A stretch of DNA of 14,055 nt, taken from an uncultured Flavobacteriales bacterium. GTDB lineage: Bacteria; Bacteroidota; Bacteroidia; Flavobacteriales_D; Sanyastnellaceae. The stretch spans positions 1 to 14,055 of the forward strand of contig CALCNZ010000382.1 in assembly GCA_937897625.1 (NCBI GenBank), given 5' to 3'. Every line of letters begins with the position of its first letter. The first letter of the stretch is position 1. Shown one piece after another: positions 1 through 5,735 of the stretch. The position numbers and the translations under genes were made by a program. The notes under the pieces were generated by a model that made no database searches, had not been told where the DNA came from, and was given only the letters and a program-made list of their open reading frames with translations.

Positions 1-999
1 AGAGAAGAAGTGAATAACTCTTCGATTTACGCCTCGCTTCGCCGTGTACAGGGTTAATACCAAGGCGAAAACCATGGAGCTTAATCCGTACATACCCATT
101 GAACTTCCAACCAAATTAGCAGCATTGTTATACGCCGCGAACTCCACTTCGAAATTGGTTGCACCCTTCTCAGGCATTGGTGCATTGTACACGTGTTCGG
201 TAAGTGCAGGAACAGCAAATGACCACATCGTGAAAAAGGCGAACCAACTGAAAAACTGAACCATTCCCAACTTCCACATTACCGATGGCATATGCGTGAA
301 ACTCTTTCCAATTTCAACAAGGCCCTTAACAAAACCTTTTGTCTCTTCACGCTCCTTTCTAAAGGCTTCCATATCGGCGGGAGCCTCTTCCTTTGTGGTA
401 AAGACTGTCCACAAGATCGAAATCATAAACACCAAAGCACCAATTGCAAAACCCCACTTCACTGAGGGAGGAATATGCCCTTCCGGAGCCGTATTTGAAA
501 ATCCTAAAAAACTCAAGAACCAAGGAAGATTGCTTGCGATCCAAGTACCAATTCCAATAATTAAAGTTTGAACAACAAAACCATAAGACCGCTGATTATC
601 TGGAAGCTTGTCTGCCACTAACGCACGGAATGGCTCCATGGAAATATTTATAGACGCATCCATAACCCACAAGAAACCTGCGGCAATCCAAAGTGTTGGT
701 GAGTAAGGCACAAAAAACAATGCAATAGAACTGAGAATTGCTCCAATTAAAAAATAGGGTCTTCTTCTTCCAAGACGAGGATGCCATGTTCTATCGCTCA
801 AGAATCCTATGATTGGCTGAACAATTAATCCCGTCAGTGGAGCAGCTACCCAAAGCATTGGAATACTATCCTCAGAAGCACCCAACGCCTGAAATATGCG
901 CGACATAAATCCACCTTGAAGTGCAAATCCAAATTGAATTCCCATGAAGCCGAAGCTCATGTTCCAGATTTGCCAAAAACTTAATCGTTGCTTATTCAT
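1..999 (-). CDS. MFS sugar transporter, SLC45-like (C-terminus cut off)
   Basis: The frame is open from the ATG at 997-999 to the window edge, giving 333 residues with no stop. The protein is strongly hydrophobic, with several membrane segments, for example about residues 12-32, 47-67, 82-98, 103-120, 140-165, 182-200 and 243-266. The loop at 65-83 carries the LSDR and GRRRPYF motifs, the MFS motif-A-like signature of the SLC45/sucrose-maltose transporter group. The IEPFRA-like stretch at 120-126 (MEPFRAL) is also typical. Family members usually have 12 membrane segments and about 430-480 residues, so roughly a quarter is missing beyond position 1. They move sugars or glycosides across the inner membrane, usually with protons; the substrate cannot be told from this sequence. 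The gene lies 52 bases downstream of rnz on the same strand and could be co-transcribed with it. No polysaccharide-utilisation genes are visible next to it. Confidence 0.88.
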   Translation of the reverse strand, partial: MNKQRLSFWQIWNMSFGFMGIQFGFALQGGFMSRIFQALGASEDSIPMLWVAAPLTGLIVQPIIGFLSDRTWHPRLGRRRPYFLIGAILSSIALFFVPYSPTLWIAAGFLWVMDASINISMEPFRALVADKLPDNQRSYGFVVQTLIIGIGTWIASNLPWFLSFLGFSNTAPEGHIPPSVKWGFAIGALVFMISILWTVFTTKEEAPADMEAFRKEREETKGFVKGLVEIGKSFTHMPSVMWKLGMVQFFSWFAFFTMWSFAVPALTEHVYNAPMPEKGATNFEVEFAAYNNAANLVGSSMGMYGLSSMVFALVLTLYTAKRGVNRRVIHFFS

Positions 1000-1051
1000 A
1001 CCTGCAAGATATAGAAAGTGTACCAAATACACTCACTCGCAGAAAAGATTT

Positions 1052-1960
1052 TTAAAGATCGAAAACCACGCCTTCGTTGGCGATTTCTGTATTCGGAAAT
1101 ACCGTCATGGCTTCGGTCCTGAACATTTCATCTTCGCTGTATCGACTGCTGTAATGCCCCACTACAAGTTTCTTCGCATTCGCCATTTTCGCAATGGTTG
1201 CCGCTTGAATGGTTGTAGAATGGAAGGTCTTCTTTGCACGTTCAGCATCTTCGGCGAGGAAGGTGGTTTCATGATACACCAAATCTGAATTCAAAATATC
1301 TGGAACAATACGCTCGGAATAGGCGGTATCTGAACAATACGCATATCTGCGAATTGGAATAGAGGGACTCGTTACTTTTCCGTATGGAATTACTTCGTTC
1401 TCGCGTTCAACATCCATTCCCTTCTTCAATAATAAAATTTCAGAGGGCTGCAATTTGTATTCAAGAATCGCCCATTTTTCAATATTGAGCTTCCGCTCTT
1501 TTTCCTCAAAAACAAAACCGGTACATGGCACGCGATGCTTCAAAGGAAACGAATGCACACGCAAGGTGTCGTCTTCGAAAACAAGTTGCTTCTCCTTGTC
1601 TTGTGTTTCAATAAAATTCAATTCGTATTCGAAATAAGAATCTGACACTTTGAATTGAAGTCGAATCACTTCTTCCAATCCTGGAGGGCCATAGATCGTA
1701 AGGGGAGTTTTCCTTCCCAATAAATTGTACGTGCTTAGCAAACCTATCAGTCCAAAAAAATGGTCGCCGTGTAAATGCGAAATGAAGATGGCCTGAATGC
1801 GTTGCAACTTCACCTTGAACTTCCGCAATTGCATTTGGGTTCCCTCGCCACAATCAATAAGAAAATATTTGTCGTGCACATTCACCACCTGCGACGTTGG
1901 CTTGTGTCGCGAGGTTGGCGTTGCTGCGCCACATCCGAGTATGGTTACTTGAAACTGCAT
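1052..1960 (-). CDS. rnz: Ribonuclease Z (tRNA 3'-end endonuclease)
   Basis: The 302-residue protein has the usual length of short-form ribonuclease Z, a zinc metallo-beta-lactamase-fold enzyme that cuts the 3' trailer from tRNA precursors in the cytoplasm. The metal-binding motif SHLHGDH lies at residues 61-67 (H62, H64, D66, H67). The bridging aspartate is D211 in CSDTAYSE, the HST motif is at 247-249, and the last histidine is H269 in GHYSSRY. The N-terminal GCGAATPT stretch (9-16) is conserved in the family and fixes the start at 1958-1960. The substrate-binding exosite arm is represented around residues 150-200. No active-site residue appears to be missing. The start codon is directly preceded by the U-tract of a terminator hairpin (1961-1997), which leaves no ordinary leader or ribosome binding site. 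The MFS gene follows on the same strand. Confidence 0.97.
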   Translation of the reverse strand: MQFQVTILGCGAATPTSRHKPTSQVVNVHDKYFLIDCGEGTQMQLRKFKVKLQRIQAIFISHLHGDHFFGLIGLLSTYNLLGRKTPLTIYGPPGLEEVIRLQFKVSDSYFEYELNFIETQDKEKQLVFEDDTLRVHSFPLKHRVPCTGFVFEEKERKLNIEKWAILEYKLQPSEILLLKKGMDVERENEVIPYGKVTSPSIPIRRYAYCSDTAYSERIVPDILNSDLVYHETTFLAEDAERAKKTFHSTTIQAATIAKMANAKKLVVGHYSSRYSEDEMFRTEAMTVFPNTEIANEGVVFDL

Positions 1961-1997
1961 AAAAAAGAAAACCGCCTCGTGAAAGACGAGACGGTTT
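1961..1997 (-). terminator. Intrinsic terminator of the STAS-T9SS gene pair, flush with rnz start
   Basis: Arms 1969-1980 and 1986-1997 form a 12-bp stem with a 5-base loop (1981-1985). The only irregular pair is C1975 against A1992. This is a mismatch in plus-strand RNA but a G-U wobble in minus-strand RNA, so the structure is better formed on the minus strand. There it is followed by the T-rich run TTTCTTTTTT (1970 down to 1961). This is the classic layout of a factor-independent terminator for the minus-strand gene whose stop is at 2020-2022. The U-tract ends on the base just before the rnz ATG. Confidence 0.88.
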
Positions 1998-2019
1998 CAA
2001 AGGTCGTGAATAATTTCTA

Positions 2020-2820
2020 TTAGTGTTGAACTTGAATCAACTTCTCTGCAACATTCTTTCCTGAAACAAGACGAGCCACGTAGTTTCCTACCGGAAGGTT
2101 CGAAGTGTTCAAACGGTAAGTGTTTGTACCTGGAGTAGTCATTGTTTTCTCAGTGAAAACCAACTGACCCATGGTGTTGTATACAGAAACCTCTGCTTGC
2201 TCGTTAGCTCCCATTGGGAAAGTAACCAACGCAAATTCGTTAGCCGGATTTGGAGAAACTCTTACAACATCGTCAAATGAAACACCTTCAGTTACGCTGT
2301 TTCCAGAGAAGTCAAGGGTATAACCTGTGAACTCATAAGGAACATCTCCCAACAAAAGCAAGTTTGCAGTAACTGCAATCTTCACAGGGAAAATACCTGT
2401 TGCATTCGGAGTACCTGAAATGTCTCCGCAGTATCCAGCACCTGGACCAAACTTACAAGGATCTGAAAATTGACCGTTGTTGTTACACGTAATCGCAAGT
2501 CCCAATCCAGATAAATCTGCCCATGTAGTATCCACTGCAGTAACGATTCCATAAAACACAGCATCCAAATGAATGTAGTTGATGGTAATTAATGGCGGAT
2601 AAGTTGGATCAATGTCAGCAGCAGTTGTTGGAGTTCTTACGTAAAGAACATCTGCATATGGCTGGCCTTGAAGACCTGGAGCAAAGTTCTCTCCCAAGGT
2701 AGGGTTCGGACTAACACCAAAGGTTTGCGTTCCCCAGTTATAATCATTCGAGTTACACTGAGCTGCAGCAGTAAATGACAATGCTACAAAAGCTAAAACA
2801 GAAAGTAATTGTTTATTCAT
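2020..2820 (-). CDS. Secreted protein with T9SS type A sorting domain
   Basis: The 266-residue protein starts with a signal peptide (residues 1-20, MNKQ, hydrophobic core, then TAAAQ) and ends with a type A T9SS C-terminal sorting domain at about 185-266. That domain has the usual SPNPANE, VYNTMGQLV, NLPVGNYVARL and final EKLIQV motifs. T9SS substrates cross the outer membrane, and the sorting domain is normally removed. The central part (about 36-160) resembles Ig-like or cadherin-like modules of Bacteroidota, with a C112, C122, C131 cluster before ISGTPNATGIFPV, a recurring motif in such proteins. No catalytic motif is seen, so the cargo function is unknown; a cell-surface or matrix role is a guess. 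It begins 6 bases after the stop of the STAS gene, so the two are probably co-transcribed, and it is followed by a strong terminator. Confidence 0.88.
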   Translation of the reverse strand: MNKQLLSVLAFVALSFTAAAQCNSNDYNWGTQTFGVSPNPTLGENFAPGLQGQPYADVLYVRTPTTAADIDPTYPPLITINYIHLDAVFYGIVTAVDTTWADLSGLGLAITCNNNGQFSDPCKFGPGAGYCGDISGTPNATGIFPVKIAVTANLLLLGDVPYEFTGYTLDFSGNSVTEGVSFDDVVRVSPNPANEFALVTFPMGANEQAEVSVYNTMGQLVFTEKTMTTPGTNTYRLNTSNLPVGNYVARLVSGKNVAEKLIQVQH

Positions 2821-2826
2821 AAGGGT

Positions 2827-3189
2827 TTAGATTTCACGTTCAACTTCTTCCATATAAACCAAGTCAATGGCCTCGTTCAAGGTTGGTGTAATTTTGAATA
2901 CAGAATCCAACTGAGAAATGGAAATTAATTTTTTTACTGTTTCTTGAAGGCCACACACGACGAAAGTTCCATTCGCGTCGCGGCACAAACGTTGTCCGAC
3001 AAGCAATGCCGACAATCCAGAAGAGTCAATGTACTTCGTTGCAGACAAGTCAACAATAATGTTGCGCTGCGTGCTTCTGTTTTGAAGGACCAATTCCGAT
3101 TTAAGCTCTGGAGCATAAATGGCGTCGAGCTTCTCTACGTTTGAAGTTATGAATACTAACTTTTCTTTTTGACCTGAAACAAAATTCAT
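2827..3189 (-). CDS. STAS-domain anti-sigma-factor antagonist
   Basis: With the ATG at 3187-3189 the protein has 120 residues, a single STAS domain of the SpoIIAA/RsbV kind. The phospho-acceptor motif IDSSGLSALL lies at 54-63, with S56/S57 as the likely regulatory serine. It is preceded by the strand IIVDLS (44-49) and followed by the VVCGL-type strand. In the known family the unphosphorylated protein binds an anti-sigma kinase and releases a sigma factor, and phosphorylation switches this off. No partner kinase or phosphatase lies in the window. An upstream TTG (3205-3207) would add six residues, but it lies inside a perfect -7 box (3205-3212), so the ATG is preferred. The gene follows pyrB with its own apparent promoter and precedes the secreted T9SS protein by 6 bases. 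The identity of the fold is clear; the physiological role is unknown. Confidence 0.9.
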   Translation of the reverse strand: MNFVSGQKEKLVFITSNVEKLDAIYAPELKSELVLQNRSTQRNIIVDLSATKYIDSSGLSALLVGQRLCRDANGTFVVCGLQETVKKLISISQLDSVFKITPTLNEAIDLVYMEEVEREI

Positions 3190-3204
3190 AAAAGGAGATT
3201 TTCC

Positions 3205-3240
3205 CAAAATTAGTTAAATAATGGGAAGAAAAAACAAAAA
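3205..3240 (-). promoter_or_regulatory. Promoter of the STAS gene
   Basis: On the minus strand TAATTTTG (3212 down to 3205) matches the Bacteroidota -7 consensus TAnnTTTG exactly. A TTTG (3238 down to 3235) lies 22 bases upstream, within the 17-23 spacing reported for flavobacterial TTG / TAnnTTTG promoters. The box ends 15 bases before the ATG at 3189. The match is by eye only; no transcription start has been mapped. Confidence 0.6.
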
Positions 3241-3253
3241 AGAGAGGGAAGAA

Positions 3254-4192
3254 TTAACTCACTCTTTTTATTCCTTGTGCAAGAAGAAAAATTACCGCCA
3301 TTCGAATGGCCACACCGTTTTCAACTTGATTCAGAATAATGCTGTTGTTGCCATCTGCAACTTCACTCGAAATTTCAACACCGCGGTTAATCGGACCTGG
3401 GTGCATAATTACAATTTCTTTTCCCAATGCATTCAAACGATCTTGGGTCAATCCGAATAATTCTGTGTATTCACGTAGACTTGGGAAATAAGGAATTCCT
3501 GCGTCTTGTCTTTCCAATTGAATGCGTAACATGTTCGCTACATCGCACCATTCCAAAGCTTTCTGAAGGTTGTGTTCTACCTTCACTCCCAACGATTCAA
3601 TGTGCTTTGGAATTAAGGTTGTTGGTCCGCAAACCATGACCTCAGCTCCTAATTTTTGAAGGCAATAGATATTGCTTAAAGCAACGCGGCTGTGGGTAAT
3701 GTCTCCCACAATAACCACCTTCTTCCCTTTGACCTCTCCTAATTTTTCTCTGATTGAAAACGCATCGAGCAAACCTTGGGTCGGATGTTCATGCGTTCCG
3801 TCTCCGGCATTCACAACTACCGCATTCGTTCTTTCTGAAAGAAACTGACAGGCGCCCGGCGAAGCGTGACGCATAACCACCATGTCTACTTTCATAGCCA
3901 AGATGTTGTTCACAGTATCAATAAGCGTTTCTCCTTTTTTCACGGAAGATGTCGAAGCAGAAAAATTCACCACATCTGCTCCCAATCTTTTTTCAGCCAA
4001 CTCAAAACTCAATCGTGTGCGCGTTGAATTTTCAAAAAACAAATTGGCCACTGTAATATCTCGTAATGAAGGAACCTTCTTAATGGGTCTGTTCAAGACT
4101 TCTTTGAACTCATCGGCTTGCGAAAAAATCAAGTCAATGTCCGCCTTTTTCAGCGGCTCAATGGCAATGAGGTGTTTGGTGCTCAGCTTCAT
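3254..4192 (-). CDS. pyrB: Aspartate carbamoyltransferase catalytic subunit
   Basis: The enzyme joins carbamoyl phosphate and L-aspartate to make N-carbamoyl-L-aspartate, the committed step of pyrimidine synthesis in the cytoplasm. The 312-residue length is normal. The carbamoyl-phosphate-binding motif FENSTRTR is at 53-60, the mobile loop with S82 and K85 at about 80-88, GDGTHEHPTQ at 130-139, and the MHPGPINRGVEI motif at about 264-275. The two-domain order, carbamoyl phosphate then aspartate, is intact. The ATG at 4190-4192 follows the pyrR stop by one base, so the two genes form one operon and are probably translationally coupled. No pyrI regulatory-subunit gene is adjacent. Control may instead come from PyrR or from nucleotide-sensitive transcription. 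No convincing terminator follows; only a weak A/T-rich 8-bp inverted repeat spans the stop. Confidence 0.98.
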   Translation of the reverse strand: MKLSTKHLIAIEPLKKADIDLIFSQADEFKEVLNRPIKKVPSLRDITVANLFFENSTRTRLSFELAEKRLGADVVNFSASTSSVKKGETLIDTVNNILAMKVDMVVMRHASPGACQFLSERTNAVVVNAGDGTHEHPTQGLLDAFSIREKLGEVKGKKVVIVGDITHSRVALSNIYCLQKLGAEVMVCGPTTLIPKHIESLGVKVEHNLQKALEWCDVANMLRIQLERQDAGIPYFPSLREYTELFGLTQDRLNALGKEIVIMHPGPINRGVEISSEVADGNNSIILNQVENGVAIRMAVIFLLAQGIKRVS

Positions 4193-4193
4193 T

Positions 4194-4733
4194 TTAGTCG
4201 TTCAAAAAAATTACATGATCTTCCTTTTCCCCTTCGCTCTTCCACATAACTCTAACTCGTTGATTGTCGAAACTTTCTACTTCCTTCCCTACATAAGTCG
4301 CTTCAATGGGCACTTCTCTTCCCTTCTTTCGGTCAATAAGCACCAATAATTCCACAGACTTTGGTCTTCCGTATTCCATTAATCCTTCCATGCCCGCACG
4401 AATAGTTCTTCCCGTATACAAGACATCGTCAATGAGAACTACATTCATTCCTTCCACACTGTGCTTCATGTCTGTAGACCTTGCCAGAAGCGGCTTGTCG
4501 TGAATTCGAAAATCGTCTCTATAAAAAGTCGGATCCACAATTCCCCATTTCACTTGGTGTCCAGACTTCGCTAATTCTTCAACAATGCGTTCCGTAAAAA
4601 ACACACCGCGGGGTTGAAGCCCTATGAGCACCGTTGAAGAAAAGTCTTTGTGATTTTCGATTAACTGACGACATAACCTTTGAATGATCATATTCAGCAG
4701 TCCGCCATTGATCAAGGTAATTTTCTTTGCCAT
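4194..4733 (-). CDS. pyrR: PyrR: uracil phosphoribosyltransferase / pyr operon regulator
   Basis: With the ATG at 4731-4733 the protein has 179 residues, the normal PyrR length. It is a type I phosphoribosyltransferase. The PRPP-binding loop VVLIDDVLYTGRT lies at 98-110, GLQPRG at 38-43 corresponds to the GIxTRG motif of the family, and PTFYRDD is at 68-74. In Firmicutes PyrR binds UMP and a hairpin in pyr mRNA and also makes UMP from uracil and PRPP. Its RNA-binding role in Bacteroidota is less established, and I see no PyrR anti-antiterminator structure in the short leader here. A longer frame back to 4781 would add 16 residues, but it would run through the divergent promoter region into the sua5 start and lacks family-like sequence. 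It is the first gene of pyrR-pyrB. Confidence 0.95.
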   Translation of the reverse strand: MAKKITLINGGLLNMIIQRLCRQLIENHKDFSSTVLIGLQPRGVFFTERIVEELAKSGHQVKWGIVDPTFYRDDFRIHDKPLLARSTDMKHSVEGMNVVLIDDVLYTGRTIRAGMEGLMEYGRPKSVELLVLIDRKKGREVPIEATYVGKEVESFDNQRVRVMWKSEGEKEDHVIFLND

Positions 4734-4739
4734 CGAGTG

Positions 4740-4747
4740 CAAATATA
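4740..4747 (-). promoter_or_regulatory. -7 box of the pyrR-pyrB promoter
   Basis: TATATTTG on the minus strand matches TAnnTTTG exactly and ends 6 bases before the pyrR ATG. If transcription starts at the usual distance from this box, the mRNA would have almost no leader. No TTG lies at the expected 17-23 base distance upstream; the nearest candidate (4776-4774) is 26 bases away. Confidence 0.6.
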
Positions 4748-4765
4748 GCAGAAAATTGAATTGCC

Positions 4766-4773
4766 TACTTTTG
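4766..4773 (+). promoter_or_regulatory. -7 box of the sua5 promoter
   Basis: TACTTTTG matches TAnnTTTG exactly and ends 6 bases before the sua5 ATG at 4780. This mirrors the divergent pyrR box 18 bases away. No clear -33 TTG is present at the expected spacing. The layout predicts a leaderless or nearly leaderless transcript. Confidence 0.6.
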
Positions 4774-4779
4774 CAATGC

Positions 4780-5721
4780 ATGATTGGAACCGAAATAGAA
4801 AAAGCAAGAGAACTTCTTCTTCAAAACGAAGTGGTTGCTATTCCTACGGAAACCGTTTATGGTTTGGCGGGAAACGCACTCAATGAGACAGCGGTTTCTA
4901 AAATTTTCGAAGCGAAAAACCGCCCTCACTTCGATCCTCTGATTGTGCATGTCTCTTCCATTTCAGAGGTTTCGAAATATGTGGAAGAAATTTCGGAATT
5001 GGCTTCCAATTTAATGGAACATTTCTGGCCAGGGGCATTAACGATTCTCCTTCCAAAAAAATCTTGCATTCCCGATTTAACAACATCTGGTCTGACTGAA
5101 GTGGGCATTCGCATTCCGAATCATGCCTTAACACTTGAACTTTTAAGAAGTCTTCCTTTTCCTTTGGCTGCGCCTAGCGCGAATCCATTCGGATATATAA
5201 GTCCAACTTCTGCCGGGCATGTTGAAGATCAATTGGGTGAAAAAATTCCTTACATCCTCAATGGCGGAAACTGTTCTTTAGGAATTGAATCCACGGTCTT
5301 GCGGGTTCGACACGACGAAATTGAAATTCTTCGTTTAGGTGGAATTTCTGTGGAAGACCTCCAGCGCTTCACTTCAAACATTCACATTCAGCAGCACTCT
5401 TCCAGTTCTCCTGCTGCTCCTGGAATGCTTACCAGTCATTACGCTCCGCGGAAACCCGTCTTCGTTGGCGACATTCGCGCGCTCATGCATGACTTAGCTT
5501 CGCAAAAAATTGGTGTGCTCAGTTTTAAAGAAGATTTTCAAGTAGAATCGCAACGCATATTAAGTCCAAATGGAAATTTTGCAGAAGCCGCGTCCAATTT
5601 GTTCGCCTACTTAAGAGAACTCGATCAAATGAATATCGATGTAATTCTTGCGGAATTCCTTCCCGACGAAAATTTAGGTCGCGCCATTAACGACAAGTTA
5701 AAGCGCGCTTCAGCAAAATAA
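4780..5721 (+). CDS. sua5: L-threonylcarbamoyladenylate synthase, Sua5 type
   Basis: The enzyme makes threonylcarbamoyl-AMP from threonine, bicarbonate and ATP, the first step of t6A formation at position 37 of ANN-decoding tRNAs. The TsaD complex then transfers the group. The 313-residue protein has a YrdC-like domain (about 1-200) and a C-terminal Sua5 domain (about 225-313), so it is the longer Sua5 form rather than short TsaC. Visible motifs are PTETVYGL (22-29), the KNR triad (46-48), WPGALT (83-88), PSAN (132-135) and SPTSA (141-145). The linker PAAPGMLTSHYAP leads into the Sua5 domain, which ends with the conserved LGRAINDKLKRA. The ATG at 4780 gives the family's typical MIGTEIEKA start; an in-frame ATG at 4684 lies inside pyrR and is rejected. 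It is transcribed away from pyrR and converges on the large surface-protein gene with a 14-base gap. Confidence 0.96.
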   Translation: MIGTEIEKARELLLQNEVVAIPTETVYGLAGNALNETAVSKIFEAKNRPHFDPLIVHVSSISEVSKYVEEISELASNLMEHFWPGALTILLPKKSCIPDLTTSGLTEVGIRIPNHALTLELLRSLPFPLAAPSANPFGYISPTSAGHVEDQLGEKIPYILNGGNCSLGIESTVLRVRHDEIEILRLGGISVEDLQRFTSNIHIQQHSSSSPAAPGMLTSHYAPRKPVFVGDIRALMHDLASQKIGVLSFKEDFQVESQRILSPNGNFAEAASNLFAYLRELDQMNIDVILAEFLPDENLGRAINDKLKRASAK

Positions 5722-5735
5722 TTTATTCGCTCGAA

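Noticed and set aside
1024..1031. TGTATTTG on the minus strand as a promoter box of the MFS gene
   Set aside because: It has one mismatch to TAnnTTTG and no TTG at the right distance upstream. The 52-base gap also allows simple co-transcription with rnz.
3236..3269. Possible terminator after pyrB (AAAAAGAG / CTCTTTTT inverted repeat)
   Set aside because: The stem is only 8 A/T-rich pairs with a 17-base loop, it spans the stop codon, and its T-tract is part of the stem. It is too weak to call.
3882..4349. 155-codon plus-strand frame spanning pyrB and pyrR
   Set aside because: It is antisense to two clearly real genes, with no recognisable product and no promoter.
4684..4779. N-terminal extension of Sua5 from an ATG at 4684
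   Set aside because: It would overlap the pyrR coding region and both promoter boxes. The family start MIGTEIEKA begins at 4780.
4734..4781. 16-residue N-terminal extension of PyrR
   Set aside because: It would run through the divergent promoter region, and the conserved protein begins at the ATG at 4733.
5722..5735. Small palindrome ATTCG-CT-CGAAT between sua5 and the surface-protein gene as a bidirectional terminator
   Set aside because: The stem is 5 bp with a 2-base loop and there is no T-tract, so it is not a plausible terminator.
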